DNA of 64,000 bases from Erysipelotrichaceae bacterium 66202529. GTDB taxonomy: Bacteria; Bacillota_I; Bacilli_A; Erysipelotrichales; Erysipelotrichaceae. Positions 26,759 to 36,196 of this stretch are shown in pieces. Where the stretch lies: contig CP046174.1 in NCBI GenBank assembly GCA_017161075.1, positions 1,860,001-1,924,000 on the forward strand, written 5' to 3'. Position 1 is the first letter of the stretch. Each line of letters opens with the position of its first letter. A program made the position numbers and the translations under genes. Under the pieces are notes generated by a model. That model did not search any database. It was given only the letters and a program-made list of their open reading frames with translations, and was not told where the DNA came from.

Positions 26759-29028
26759 CGAAATTAGGTAAATATCTGAAGCCGTTTTTCCTATCGGTTC
26801 TGGCGATTGTTGCATTGCTGTTTACACAGGCGATGTGTGAGCTGGCCATGCCGGACTATATGTCCAGTATTGTGGATGTCGGTATCGTCTCCGGTGGTGT
26901 GGAAGATGGTGTCCCGAATGTAATTCGTGAAAGCGAAGTGAAAAAGCTGGTTCTGTTCATGGATGAAAAGGAACAAAAGGTTTTTACAGATAATTATACA
27001 AGAATCACAAGTGCGCAGGCAACTGCGGATCAGAAGGAAGCATATCCGATTCTGAAAAAAGAAACTGTCTATGAGTTAAAGGATGTAGACAGTGCTACAA
27101 GAGACAATATCAAGGAAGCGCTGCGCAAGGCGGAAACAACTGTCATGGGTCTGGAGCAGAGCATGGCAGAGGCTAAAAGCGGAAAAACAGCCTCCAGTAA
27201 GCAGCTGTCAGATGAGCAAAAGGAAATGATGAAGCTGCTGAGCAGTCTGCCGAAGGGAATGGATATTTTTACCGTATTGGAAACCATGCCTTCTGAAAAG
27301 CTTCAGGATATGAAGCAGCAGATGAACAAGGTGACAGATGCTATGGGCAGTGATACAGCGGATACAGCGAATGCCGCCTATGTTCGTAGTGAATATAAGG
27401 CGATCGGTGTCGATGTGGATGCCATACAGTATAGCTATCTAATTCAGCACGGTCTTATGATGCTTGCGGTCGCACTGGGCTCTGCAGCAGCAGCCGTAGC
27501 GGTCGGCTTCCTGGCAAGCCGTGTTGCGGCAGGTGTATCCAGAAACCTGCGTAAGGATGTATTCAACAAGGTTGAACATTTCTCCAGTGCGGAGTTTAAT
27601 AAATTTTCTACGAATACGCTGATTACCCGTACGACCAATGATGTCCAGCAGATTCAGATGGCTCTGGTTATGATCATGCGTATCGTTATCTATGCGCCGA
27701 TTATCGGTATCGGAGCTGTAATCAAGGTGGTAAATGCCAATGTGTCCATGACATGGATCATCGCTTTAGTCGTTGTCCTGATTCTGAGTGTGATGATGGT
27801 GGCCTTTGCCTTCGTCATGCCGAAGTTCAAAAAGCTGCAGAAGCTGATGGACAAGCTGAATTCTGTCGTACGTGAAATTATTGACGGTATGCCGGTTATC
27901 CGCGCCTTCAACAATCAGAAATGTGAAAGTGAAAAGTTTGAAAATGCAAATGGCGATATTTTGAAAACGAACCTGTTTACGTCACGTGCTATGGCATGTC
28001 TGATGCCGACCGTTATGCTGATTATGAACTGTGCGTCAATTCTGATCGTATGGGTTGGTTCCCATCAGATTGATTCCGGTGCATTGCAGGTCGGCGATAT
28101 GATGGCGTTTATCCAGTATTCCATGCAGATCATCATGGCATTTATGATGATTACGATGATTTCCATCATGCTGCCAAGAGCAAGCGCTGCAGCTATCCGT
28201 GTTATGGAAGTGCTGCATACGGATACCAGTATCAATGATCCGCAGCAGGCATTGGAATTTGACGGGACAAAACGCGGATATATCGAATTTAAAAATGTCA
28301 GCTTCCGCTATCCGGGTGCTGAGGAGGATGTTCTTCACAATATCAGCTTTACTGCAAAGCCGGGAGAAACCACTGCCTTTATCGGAAGTACCGGCAGCGG
28401 AAAGTCTACGATTATCAATCTGGTCCCAAGGTTCTTCGATGTAACCGAGGGGGAGATCATCGTGGATGGTGTAGATATCCGTAAGGTATCCCAGCACACA
28501 CTGCGTGAAAAAATCGGTTACGTACCGCAGAAGGGGTCTTTGTTTACCGGAACGATTGCGACCAATCTGCTGTATGCGAAGGAGGATGCGACACAGGCGG
28601 AAATGGAAGAGGCTGCATCCATTGCACAGGCTATTGATTTTATCGATGAAAAGCCTGAGCGCTTTGAAACACCGATCGCCCAGGGCGGTACCAATGTGTC
28701 CGGCGGTCAGCGGCAGCGTTTATCCATTGCCAGAGCTCTGATTAAAAAACCGGAAATCTATATCTTTGATGATACCTTCTCAGCACTGGACTTCAAGACG
28801 GATGCCAGATTGAGAAAGGCACTGAATGAGCTGTGTCAGGAAACCAGAAGCACGGTACTGCTGGTGGCTCAGCGTATATCCAGTATCATGCATGCAGAAC
28901 GCATTGTCGTGCTGGATAAGGGACAGGTTGCCGGCATCGGTACCCATGAGGAACTGATGAAGACATGCGATGTCTACAAGGAAATCGCATACAGCCAATT
29001 ATCAAAGGAGGAACTGGAAAATGAGTAA
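26755..29028 (+). CDS. ABC exporter half, permease fused to ATPase
   Basis: 757 residues, longer than the usual 570-600. The extra length is a soluble, helical, charged insertion between membrane helix 1 and helix 2 (about residues 45-220). The ATPase domain has Walker A GSTGSGKSTI, signature NVSGGQRQR and Walker B IYIFDDTFSALD, an aspartate where a catalytic glutamate is usual. This is a degenerate-site subunit of a heterodimeric type IV exporter. Its partner is the next gene. Confidence 0.92.
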   Translation: MTKLGKYLKPFFLSVLAIVALLFTQAMCELAMPDYMSSIVDVGIVSGGVEDGVPNVIRESEVKKLVLFMDEKEQKVFTDNYTRITSAQATADQKEAYPILKKETVYELKDVDSATRDNIKEALRKAETTVMGLEQSMAEAKSGKTASSKQLSDEQKEMMKLLSSLPKGMDIFTVLETMPSEKLQDMKQQMNKVTDAMGSDTADTANAAYVRSEYKAIGVDVDAIQYSYLIQHGLMMLAVALGSAAAAVAVGFLASRVAAGVSRNLRKDVFNKVEHFSSAEFNKFSTNTLITRTTNDVQQIQMALVMIMRIVIYAPIIGIGAVIKVVNANVSMTWIIALVVVLILSVMMVAFAFVMPKFKKLQKLMDKLNSVVREIIDGMPVIRAFNNQKCESEKFENANGDILKTNLFTSRAMACLMPTVMLIMNCASILIVWVGSHQIDSGALQVGDMMAFIQYSMQIIMAFMMITMISIMLPRASAAAIRVMEVLHTDTSINDPQQALEFDGTKRGYIEFKNVSFRYPGAEEDVLHNISFTAKPGETTAFIGSTGSGKSTIINLVPRFFDVTEGEIIVDGVDIRKVSQHTLREKIGYVPQKGSLFTGTIATNLLYAKEDATQAEMEEAASIAQAIDFIDEKPERFETPIAQGGTNVSGGQRQRLSIARALIKKPEIYIFDDTFSALDFKTDARLRKALNELCQETRSTVLLVAQRISSIMHAERIVVLDKGQVAGIGTHEELMKTCDVYKEIAYSQLSKEELENE

Positions 29029-30886
29029 GGAAAGCCGTTCTTCACATGCACCGAAAAGAGGGCCGATGGGGCGCAGAGGCCCGGGAGCTCCCACAGAAAA
29101 AGCGAAAAATTTTAAGGGAACCATGAAGCAGCTGATTGCTTATATGCGTCCGTATTATCTAAATATTATTGTATCCATGCTGTTTGCTGTTCTATCTGTG
29201 ATTTTTATGGTCGTCGGGCCAAAAATTCTTGGAAAGGCAACGACCGAGCTAGTAAGCGGATTTACTGCAAAAATTGCAGGCTCTGGAACGATCAATTTTG
29301 ACCGTATTGCGGAAATACTGCTGTTTCTGGTTGCTATCTATGTGGTATCCACCTTATGCAACTTCATTCAGAACTGGATGATGGCAGGCGTCGCACAGAA
29401 GGTATCCTTCAATCTGCGTAAAACCATGGCCGCAAAAATCGATGTATTGCCATTCTCCTATTTTGATAAGCAGTCTCATGGAGAGGTGCTGTCACGCTTC
29501 TCAAATGATATCGATACGGTACAGCAGACACTGAGCCAGTCACTGGCACAGATGATCACCTCGATCGTCCAAATCATCGGCTTCCTTGTTATGATGCTGT
29601 CCATCAGCTGGCAGATGACCCTGATGGCGCTGGTTGTTATTCCATTGTCTTTATTCCTGGTGACAACGGTTGTTAAGCATTCCCAGAAATATTTTGCGAA
29701 GCAGCAGCGCTCCTTGGGAAATGTCAATGGACATATTGAAGAAATGTACAGTGGTCATATCGTCATGAAAGCCTTCAACGGGGAAGAAAAAAGTATCGCC
29801 CAGTTTGGGCAATATAATGATGAGCTGTACGAATCCGCATGGAAATCTCAGTTTCTGAGCGGTCTGATGCAGCCGATTGCGATGTTCGTTGGAAATATCG
29901 GATATGTCGGTGTCTGTATCCTTGGTGGATATCTGGCAATGAATGGAATCATTGAAATTGGAGATATTCAATCCTTTATTATGTATGTCCGTAACTTCAA
30001 CAACCCGATTTCCCAGGTTGCACAGACCATGAATGTTTTGCAGTCCACTGCAGCAGCAGCGGAGCGTGTCTTTGAATTTCTTGCTGAGGAGGAAGAAATC
30101 AAGGAAACAGCAACGCCTGTTGAGGTCTTCGATGCAGAGGGCAAAACGAATATCAAGGGACAGGTTACCTTTGAAAACGTACATTTCGGCTATACACCGG
30201 ATAAAATCATCATCAATGATTTCTCCATGTATATCAAGCCGGGTAAGAAAATTGCCATTGTCGGGCCTACCGGTGCCGGTAAAACGACAATCGTTAAGCT
30301 GCTCATGCGGTTCTATGAGCTGAACAGTGGCAGCATTTATATTGACGGTATCAAGACAACCGATATGCGAAGAAGTGATTTGCGTGCCTTATTCGGTATG
30401 GTATTGCAGGATGCCTGGCTGTTCAACGGTACTGTTATGGAAAATCTGCGCTACGGCCGTTTACATGCCACCGATGAGGAGGTCATCGCGGCTGCAGATG
30501 CTGCGTATGTCGATCACTTCATCCGTACACTGGATCATGGCTATGATACGATGATCAATGAGGAGTCCAGCAATATCTCACAGGGACAGAAGCAGCTGCT
30601 GACAATAGCACGTGCCTTCCTTGCCGACCCTAAGGTGCTGATTCTGGATGAGGCAACATCCTCTGTTGATACCCGTACTGAGGTACTGATTCAGAAGGGT
30701 ATGGAGAGACTGATGGAAAACCGTACCAGCTTTGTTATCGCACACCGTCTGTCTACGATTCGTGATGCAGATCTGATTCTGGTCATGAAGGATGGAGACA
30801 TTGTCGAGGCCGGTAACCATGAAGATTTAATGAAAGCGGACGGCTTCTATACACAGCTTTACAATTCTCAGTTTGAGGAGGTTTAA
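29021..30886 (+). CDS. ABC exporter half, permease fused to ATPase
   Basis: 621 residues from ATG 29021, 9 bases after AAAGGAGG and overlapping the previous gene by 8 bases. The N-terminal tail is basic and Gly/Pro-rich (PKRGPMGRRGPGAP). Six membrane helices are followed by the ATPase with Walker A GPTGAGKTTI, signature NISQGQKQL and Walker B VLILDEATSSVD, with the glutamate present. So this subunit has the Walker B glutamate that its partner lacks, the pattern of heterodimeric multidrug exporters (BmrCD/LmrCD type). Confidence 0.93.
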   Translation: MSKESRSSHAPKRGPMGRRGPGAPTEKAKNFKGTMKQLIAYMRPYYLNIIVSMLFAVLSVIFMVVGPKILGKATTELVSGFTAKIAGSGTINFDRIAEILLFLVAIYVVSTLCNFIQNWMMAGVAQKVSFNLRKTMAAKIDVLPFSYFDKQSHGEVLSRFSNDIDTVQQTLSQSLAQMITSIVQIIGFLVMMLSISWQMTLMALVVIPLSLFLVTTVVKHSQKYFAKQQRSLGNVNGHIEEMYSGHIVMKAFNGEEKSIAQFGQYNDELYESAWKSQFLSGLMQPIAMFVGNIGYVGVCILGGYLAMNGIIEIGDIQSFIMYVRNFNNPISQVAQTMNVLQSTAAAAERVFEFLAEEEEIKETATPVEVFDAEGKTNIKGQVTFENVHFGYTPDKIIINDFSMYIKPGKKIAIVGPTGAGKTTIVKLLMRFYELNSGSIYIDGIKTTDMRRSDLRALFGMVLQDAWLFNGTVMENLRYGRLHATDEEVIAAADAAYVDHFIRTLDHGYDTMINEESSNISQGQKQLLTIARAFLADPKVLILDEATSSVDTRTEVLIQKGMERLMENRTSFVIAHRLSTIRDADLILVMKDGDIVEAGNHEDLMKADGFYTQLYNSQFEEV

Positions 30887-30887
30887 A

Positions 30888-30934
30888 AAAAGTCTGTATA
30901 CCACATGATTTCCGTGTGGATACAGATTTTTTTA
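30888..30934 (+). terminator. terminator of the marR-ABC operon
   Basis: AGTCTGTATACCAC pairs with GTGGATACAGATT, followed by T residues. Confidence 0.85.
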
Positions 30935-31312
30935 GTATCTATAGTATCGGTATGCTGTATAAGACCATATGATTGTTTTCAGTACAACTGAACGATATGG
31001 GATACGTCGACATTTTCAGGGTAGTGAGACAATATGCAGTTGTTTGGTAAAGCAGTTTTTATAAAAGGAAGCATGAACAAACGAACAGCTCGCGAAATGC
31101 AGCCTTACGGTTAGCTATGTGCAGGGATAACGCAGCATATACAAAAAAACAATACCGCCCTTCTGTATGGATATATGACGGGACGGATACCGGTAAGCGT
31201 ATTATGCAAATGCAAAGCAACTGAGCGTGCAGGATAGGCGTCAACTGAAAACAGACTAACAATCTTCTCCACTTTCCCCTGTGCATTGCATAGCTGAAGG
31301 ATACGCATCAGA
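30935..31312. other. intergenic stretch, no gene seen
   Basis: The stretch lies between two converging transcription units. No ORF has a ribosome binding site and a plausible protein. It may hold decayed sequence. Confidence 0.45.
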
Positions 31313-31366
31313 TAAAAAGCAGCCCGGTGTAAGTCTTGTGAACCTACATAACAGGCTGCTCTTTTC
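31313..31366 (-). terminator. terminator for the - strand operon
   Basis: AAAAAGCAGCC and GGCTGCTCTTTT pair across a 30-base loop. Read on the - strand the T-run follows the stem. Confidence 0.6.
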
Positions 31367-31374
31367 TATATTTC

Positions 31375-31935
31375 TTATTCGTTTCGCTGTAACTGTTTTT
31401 TAGCATCGGACAATGCATGATAAGCTGTACTTATCTCTTCCAGACTGCACTCCTTGTTTATACAGTCATATGCCTGATAAAAAGCCTTTTCATAGGCGCT
31501 CCATGAGGCTGGTGTGTAATCTTCGATGATGAGCTCACTACTTTGTACGAGCAGCGTGCGGATGGCATCAACCATTTGAAAATAAGTGTGCTCCCGTTCA
31601 ATTTCCGTTAACAGGTCATGGAATCTCCAGTGCCTGTTATGTTCGGTCAGCATCGCCTTGCGCTTCATTTCCGTTCCAGCCGCCTGCAGCAGCGTATTCA
31701 GCTGCAGAATATCCTCATCCGCTGCTTCTTCAAACAGCATGAGGTCAATGCTGTGATGTGTGTTGGTGGTGGCAGGAGTTTTTGTGAACCCGTCAAGGCC
31801 GAGCAGTGTACCTACCCGCTGTCCCAGCTCATGATCCTGAAGTACGCGGTAATCGGCATTAAGCTGATCAAGCACCTGTTCCACAACCGCCTGCTTATCT
31901 GTCTGATCACCAAAATAAATGATAATTTTTTTCAT
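31375..31935 (-). CDS. DUF3783 family protein
   Basis: 186 residues from ATG 31935, 8 bases after AGGAG. The first 90 residues (KKIIIYFGDQTDKQAVVEQVLDQL, then VGTLLGLDGF and a predicted DLMLFEEAADEDILQLNTLL) fit DUF3783, and a helical C-terminal half follows. The role is unknown. It is the last gene of a five-gene - strand run, 11 bases after the ABC permease stop. Confidence 0.65.
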   Translation of the reverse strand: MKKIIIYFGDQTDKQAVVEQVLDQLNADYRVLQDHELGQRVGTLLGLDGFTKTPATTNTHHSIDLMLFEEAADEDILQLNTLLQAAGTEMKRKAMLTEHNRHWRFHDLLTEIEREHTYFQMVDAIRTLLVQSSELIIEDYTPASWSAYEKAFYQAYDCINKECSLEEISTAYHALSDAKKQLQRNE

Positions 31936-31946
31936 AATATTCACTC

Positions 31947-33593
31947 CTATAGCTGATCAAAGCGCTTTTTTGCGAAATGATCAAGTCGCATATAGAATAC
32001 CACATCTAAAGCCAAACATACAATTACCATGCCTGCAGTACCTGCAGGTAAAAAATCAGATGGAAGCACAAAGAGCAAGGCAGCCGTCACAACCATCATC
32101 GCCATGCCTGCCAGCATGGACACGATGCCGGACATATTCTGCTTTACCGCGGCGGCCTCCTGTTCCCATACCAGCTTGGGGTGAAGGATATCCAGCGCCA
32201 GACTCGCATAATTGCCAAGAACGATAGTAATAAGGGAGGAAGCGGCAGCGAGCAGATACCAGAAGAGCGGGAATATCGGCAGCAGATAATAGATGCAAAG
32301 CATGGTAAGCAGCATGCTGACAACTGACATGAGGATACCGCTGAGAACCTTGGCATGAAGCTGTTCCTTCAAGGTCATGGGAATATATTTCATAAAGGAA
32401 AGATTCGTTCCCTCACGGGATATGGCGGTTGCGGATATCAGATTCAGATTGCTGAAAAGAAATCCGATTGCCATACCTGCCAGGATTGCATAGGGCAGCT
32501 TACCGTCAAGATACGGTGTGATATCCGGGAGCTGCTGCAGCAGTGTGTCTGTATCCGTTGTCAGGAAAATAACGAGTAGCATGATGGGCATCAGCAGGCA
32601 CATTCCAATACAGTTTAAGGCATATACCGGCGTACGGATGAGTAAACGCATTTCCTTGATCAGATAGGTACGCACCTTACTGTGCCGCAGGACACGGCTG
32701 TAATCCTTTGCGGAAAGCGCCTTGCGTGAGCTCTTGGTTTCACTGAAGCCGATAGCACCCTTGAAGTACAGCCATCTTCCCAGTAGGACCAGTACGCCAA
32801 GTGCAGCCGCCGTGATAAGCAGATAGATGACTAGGGAAACAGCATCACCGTCAATCACAGCATTCGCCGCAAAGGGAATCGCAGGGAAAATCCTAGAAAA
32901 CAGAGAAATCATGGAATTATGCCCCTGTACGAGCATAGTGATCAGCGCATTGGGATCATTTGTCATCGTGGACGAATTCATCAGAAAGCTGAAGCTGAAG
33001 GCGAATACGATGGAAAGGATTCCGGCGATCATATTGAAACGGTCACGGTTTTTGAAAAATGGGACAAAGCGCATCAGCAGCATGGTGATGATGCTGGAAA
33101 GCACAAGCGGATAGATTGGCAGGCTCATGAAGAGCAGGATTGCAAACAGGATATAGACGATACTGATCTGTGCATGATTGGCATAGGCCAGAAAAAGCGG
33201 CACGCATACAATGAGGGTAAAGGCATACTCATATACCAGGCACACACTGAATTTAGCACTTAAAATCGTTTGTGGAGGTAAGGGGAGTGCGAGCAGTGTT
33301 TCAGAGTCCTTACTGAAATAAAATATAGAGGGAATCAGGAAAATCGAAAACAAAAAGGTCACAAGGGAGGAGATATGAAAGCCCAGTGCCAGAACAGCTC
33401 CCTCCTGCTGCAGGGGAAGCAGCTGTGTCATAGCGGCATCAAACATCATGTACAGCGTAAAGCTCAATGGAATCATACAGATTGCAAGAACAATATACAA
33501 TACGGTATTCAGCGCCTTCCTGGATTTTCCATCGCTCATCATCCCCAAAGAGTTCTTTAGCAGTACCCGTGTCAGAGAGAGATATTTATGCAT
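31947..33593 (-). CDS. ABC transporter permease
   Basis: 548 residues with about 12-14 membrane helices. The N-terminus has YLSLTRVLLKNSLGMMSDGKSRKALN. The centre carries a cytoplasmic loop with TKSSRKALSAKDYSRVLRHSKVRTYLIKEMRLLIRTP, typical of the putative ABC exporter family in Firmicutes. It overlaps the ATPase gene by 8 bases, so the two make one transporter. The cargo is unknown. Confidence 0.85.
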   Translation of the reverse strand: MHKYLSLTRVLLKNSLGMMSDGKSRKALNTVLYIVLAICMIPLSFTLYMMFDAAMTQLLPLQQEGAVLALGFHISSLVTFLFSIFLIPSIFYFSKDSETLLALPLPPQTILSAKFSVCLVYEYAFTLIVCVPLFLAYANHAQISIVYILFAILLFMSLPIYPLVLSSIITMLLMRFVPFFKNRDRFNMIAGILSIVFAFSFSFLMNSSTMTNDPNALITMLVQGHNSMISLFSRIFPAIPFAANAVIDGDAVSLVIYLLITAAALGVLVLLGRWLYFKGAIGFSETKSSRKALSAKDYSRVLRHSKVRTYLIKEMRLLIRTPVYALNCIGMCLLMPIMLLVIFLTTDTDTLLQQLPDITPYLDGKLPYAILAGMAIGFLFSNLNLISATAISREGTNLSFMKYIPMTLKEQLHAKVLSGILMSVVSMLLTMLCIYYLLPIFPLFWYLLAAASSLITIVLGNYASLALDILHPKLVWEQEAAAVKQNMSGIVSMLAGMAMMVVTAALLFVLPSDFLPAGTAGMVIVCLALDVVFYMRLDHFAKKRFDQL

Positions 33594-34311
33594 GGGCGAT
33601 AACCTCCATAAAGAGTGCTTCCAGAGAATCGCACTGCGGATGCAGCTGCTTCAGCTCCTCCAGTGTGCCAAAGAACACGATGCGTCCCTTATCAATGATC
33701 GCGACCTTGTCGCATAAACGCTCTGCCACCTCCAGTACATGGGTGGAGAAGAATACAGTATTTCCCTTACGTGCATGCTCTTTCATCATTTCCTTTAGGG
33801 AAAAGGATGATTGTGGATCAAGCCCGGTCATCGGCTCATCCAGAATCCATACATTCGGATCGGAAAGCAGCACTCCCATAATGACGATTTTCTGACGCAT
33901 TCCATGAGAATAGGATAGCATACGGTCATTTAGGGCATCCTTCATTTCAAAGGTTTCCGCAAGTTCCTGAATGCGCTGTCTGCGCACATTGCTTTCAACC
34001 TCATAAATATCCCCCATGAAATTCAAGTACTCAAGCCCCTTTAAACGAAGGAAGATATCGGCATTGTCCGGCACGATACCGAATTCCTTTTTTGCTTCCA
34101 GCGGCTCCCTGACAATATTTTTTCCATTGATCAGAATTTCTCCTTCATCTGGATTGAGTACACCGGTAATCATTTTGATCGTTGTTGTTTTACCGGCTCC
34201 ATTGGGGCCGATAAAGCCGATGATTTCACCGGTTGGTATCGTTAGGGAAATATCATCCACAGCCTTGTGGGTACCCCCGTATATTTTTGTTACATGCTTA
34301 ATTTCAATCAT
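33586..34311 (-). CDS. ABC transporter ATP-binding protein
   Basis: 241 residues from ATG 34311 (MIEIKHVTKIYGG), 7-8 bases after AAAGGAG. Walker A GPNGAGKTT, signature LSYSHGMRQK (SHGM variant), Walker B VWILDEPMTGLD and H-loop FSTHVLE are present. It overlaps the SdpI gene by 8 bases, so the transporter is expressed with the SdpRI pair. Export of a toxic peptide or lipid-like compound is plausible. Confidence 0.93.
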   Translation of the reverse strand: MIEIKHVTKIYGGTHKAVDDISLTIPTGEIIGFIGPNGAGKTTTIKMITGVLNPDEGEILINGKNIVREPLEAKKEFGIVPDNADIFLRLKGLEYLNFMGDIYEVESNVRRQRIQELAETFEMKDALNDRMLSYSHGMRQKIVIMGVLLSDPNVWILDEPMTGLDPQSSFSLKEMMKEHARKGNTVFFSTHVLEVAERLCDKVAIIDKGRIVFFGTLEELKQLHPQCDSLEALFMEVIAHA

Positions 34312-34960
34312 TTTTTTCTCCTTTCGTCCGCTTGTTGCGAAACAGCGAATATGAATACACATAGGGCAAGCCTGCAATCGTAACGGCTATGCACAATACA
34401 GCTAGCATCAGCAGCTCCTTTGGAAGCAGGCTGAACAGCATCATGACAATGCCGGCACCAAACCACAAACGGCCTGCCATGCGGTGCGTTTTTCGCCAGT
34501 TTTCCTCATCCTCCAGCGCCCAGGGGGTTTTGATGCCGATAAAGTAATTTTGACGAAGCTTTGGCATCAGATTTCCCATAACAGCAAACAGCAGTCCAAC
34601 ACCCAGCGTAATCGCCATCGGGACATTCAAGGCATTTGGATTCCATGCGGATATGACAGTAAGCAGACACAAACCGAATACGAGCAGGATGAGCACCATA
34701 ACAAATACATGACAGGTGGATGCAAAGCGCTTGTAGTTGTCACGGTGAGGATCGATGCGCTGCACCTGCTTCATGCCGAGCGCTATTGCCGCTTGAAGGA
34801 CAGGGAACAGAAGCAGAAATGCTTTATCACACCAGTTGTCGATTCTTCCCGAGGCATCCCAGTGAATCGGAATCTGTGCAGGCAGAACGGGCAGTGCCGC
34901 GATACACAGTATAAGCGTTATCAGGATAATGACGCTTACAGCGATTGTCTGTTTTTTCAT
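34304..34960 (-). CDS. SdpI/YhfL family membrane protein
   Basis: 218 residues with six membrane helices. The DUF1648 part comes first (LPVLPAQIPIHWDASGRIDNW), then the SdpI motif MPKLRQNYFIGIKTPWALEDEENWRKTHRMAGRLW. In Bacillus, SdpI gives immunity to the SdpC killing factor and titrates the repressor SdpR at the membrane. No sdpC gene is visible in the window. It overlaps the regulator gene by four bases. Confidence 0.9.
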   Translation of the reverse strand: MKKQTIAVSVIILITLILCIAALPVLPAQIPIHWDASGRIDNWCDKAFLLLFPVLQAAIALGMKQVQRIDPHRDNYKRFASTCHVFVMVLILLVFGLCLLTVISAWNPNALNVPMAITLGVGLLFAVMGNLMPKLRQNYFIGIKTPWALEDEENWRKTHRMAGRLWFGAGIVMMLFSLLPKELLMLAVLCIAVTIAGLPYVYSYSLFRNKRTKGEKND

Positions 34961-35226
34961 ACATCTTCTCCTTTCAGGGACGTGATCCAGCCGATGATTT
35001 CATCAATCACACTGGTATTCAGCTCATAATAAATGTATTTTCCCTTCTTTTCATCCGTAATCAGATCTGCCTTTTTCAAAATGGAGAGATGATGGGAAAT
35101 TGTGGCATTCGTGCTTGGAAAATGCGCTACGATATCTCCGGCGCGAAGCTTGCCATCCTTTAACAGATTTATAATTTCTCTGCGCGTTGGATCGGACAGC
35201 GCCTTAAAGGTTTCCTGAAATCCCAT
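34957..35226 (-). CDS. ArsR family regulator, SdpR-like autorepressor
   Basis: 89 residues from ATG 35226 (MGFQETFKALSDPTRREIINLL), which follows GAGGTGATGCT. It is a winged helix, with NATISHHLSILKKADLITDEKKGKYIYYELNTSV. It lacks the cysteine metal-sensing motif of ArsR/SmtB. The overlap with the SdpI gene and the operator in its promoter indicate the SdpR type. Confidence 0.9.
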   Translation of the reverse strand: MGFQETFKALSDPTRREIINLLKDGKLRAGDIVAHFPSTNATISHHLSILKKADLITDEKKGKYIYYELNTSVIDEIIGWITSLKGEDV

Positions 35227-35249
35227 AGCATCACCTCTTTCATTTCGAT

Positions 35250-35292
35250 AACTGTCTAAATGAAGTATAGGACAGTTTTCTTTGCTTGTCAA
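35250..35292 (-). promoter_or_regulatory. promoter and operator of the sdpRI-ABC operon
   Basis: On the - strand: TTGACA, a 17-base spacer, then TATACT. An inverted repeat AACTGTC (35250-35256) / GACAGTT (35271-35277), spaced by 14 bases, overlaps the -10 and the start site and is the probable SdpR-type operator. Confidence 0.75.
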
Positions 35293-35361
35293 ACAAATTC
35301 CGTATGGATAGTAATTTTGTATAATCTATGATAAAATGAGTGCAGCAACGGAGGAAGCAAT

Positions 35362-36135
35362 ATGAAGAAGCCCATGTCAAAGACAAAAAAAATCATATAT
35401 GATATTCTATTCCTGATCGCTCTTGTCGTATTTCTGTTTTCCGCGTATAAGCTGGTCAGTATTTATTACCTGAACTATCAGGAGGGAAAGGAAAAGGATG
35501 CAGTGCAACAGATTGCGAAGGTACCGAAAAATCCGGAAAAGGAAGCATTCACAATCGACTGGAAGGCGCTAAAGGAGAAAAATCCGGAGGTTGTCGGATG
35601 GATTTTAATACCGGATACGGATATTTCCTATCCGATCGTACAGGGAAGTGATAATTCCTATTATCTGAACCATACCTTTGAGAAGAAGGAAAATTATGCA
35701 GGGGCTATTTTTATGGATGCCAATGCGAACAATTCCTTTCAAGACCGCAACACGATCATTTACGGTCATAATGTCAAGCACGGCACCATGTTTGCGGAGT
35801 TGGAGAATTTTAAGGAGCAGGAGTTTTTTGAAAAGCATCCATACTTGTATATCTTTACAGAGCAGCAGAATTACCGCTGTGAAATCTTCAGTATGTATTC
35901 TACTACAGCGACCAGTGATTCCTACCGTATACAGTATGCGGATGATGCGGATTTTACCGCCTATGTGGATATGGTAAAGGGCTTATCGGATTTCAAGCGC
36001 GACATTATGGTGAAGGGCAGTGATCGTATCGTATCTTTAAGCACCTGTTCCTATGAGCGAAACGGACAGCCAAGTGAGCTGCGTTATCTGCTGCATGCCA
36101 GACTTGTGAAATGGAATGGTACGTATAAAAAATAA
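35362..36135 (+). CDS. srtB: class B sortase
   Basis: 257 residues. An N-terminal membrane anchor (about residues 11-36) precedes the sortase domain with NPEVVGWILIPDTDISYPIVQ, the histidine H136 in IIYGHNVKHG, the catalytic cysteine C229 in SLSTCSY, and R241 in SELRYLL. Sortase B attaches a sorted surface protein to peptidoglycan, often with an NP(Q/K)TN-like motif. No substrate gene is visible nearby. AGGAAGC precedes ATG 35362. Confidence 0.93.
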   Translation: MKKPMSKTKKIIYDILFLIALVVFLFSAYKLVSIYYLNYQEGKEKDAVQQIAKVPKNPEKEAFTIDWKALKEKNPEVVGWILIPDTDISYPIVQGSDNSYYLNHTFEKKENYAGAIFMDANANNSFQDRNTIIYGHNVKHGTMFAELENFKEQEFFEKHPYLYIFTEQQNYRCEIFSMYSTTATSDSYRIQYADDADFTAYVDMVKGLSDFKRDIMVKGSDRIVSLSTCSYERNGQPSELRYLLHARLVKWNGTYKK

Positions 36136-36196
36136 AGAAGTAATGACATAAATGAACATATGCTGCGAAAAGGCGGCAGGAAAAGGAGTATGCTTT

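Noticed and set aside
31059..31308. Frames on the - strand between the ABC exporter and the DUF3783 operon
   Set aside because: No RBS, no domain-like pattern; they overlap one another.
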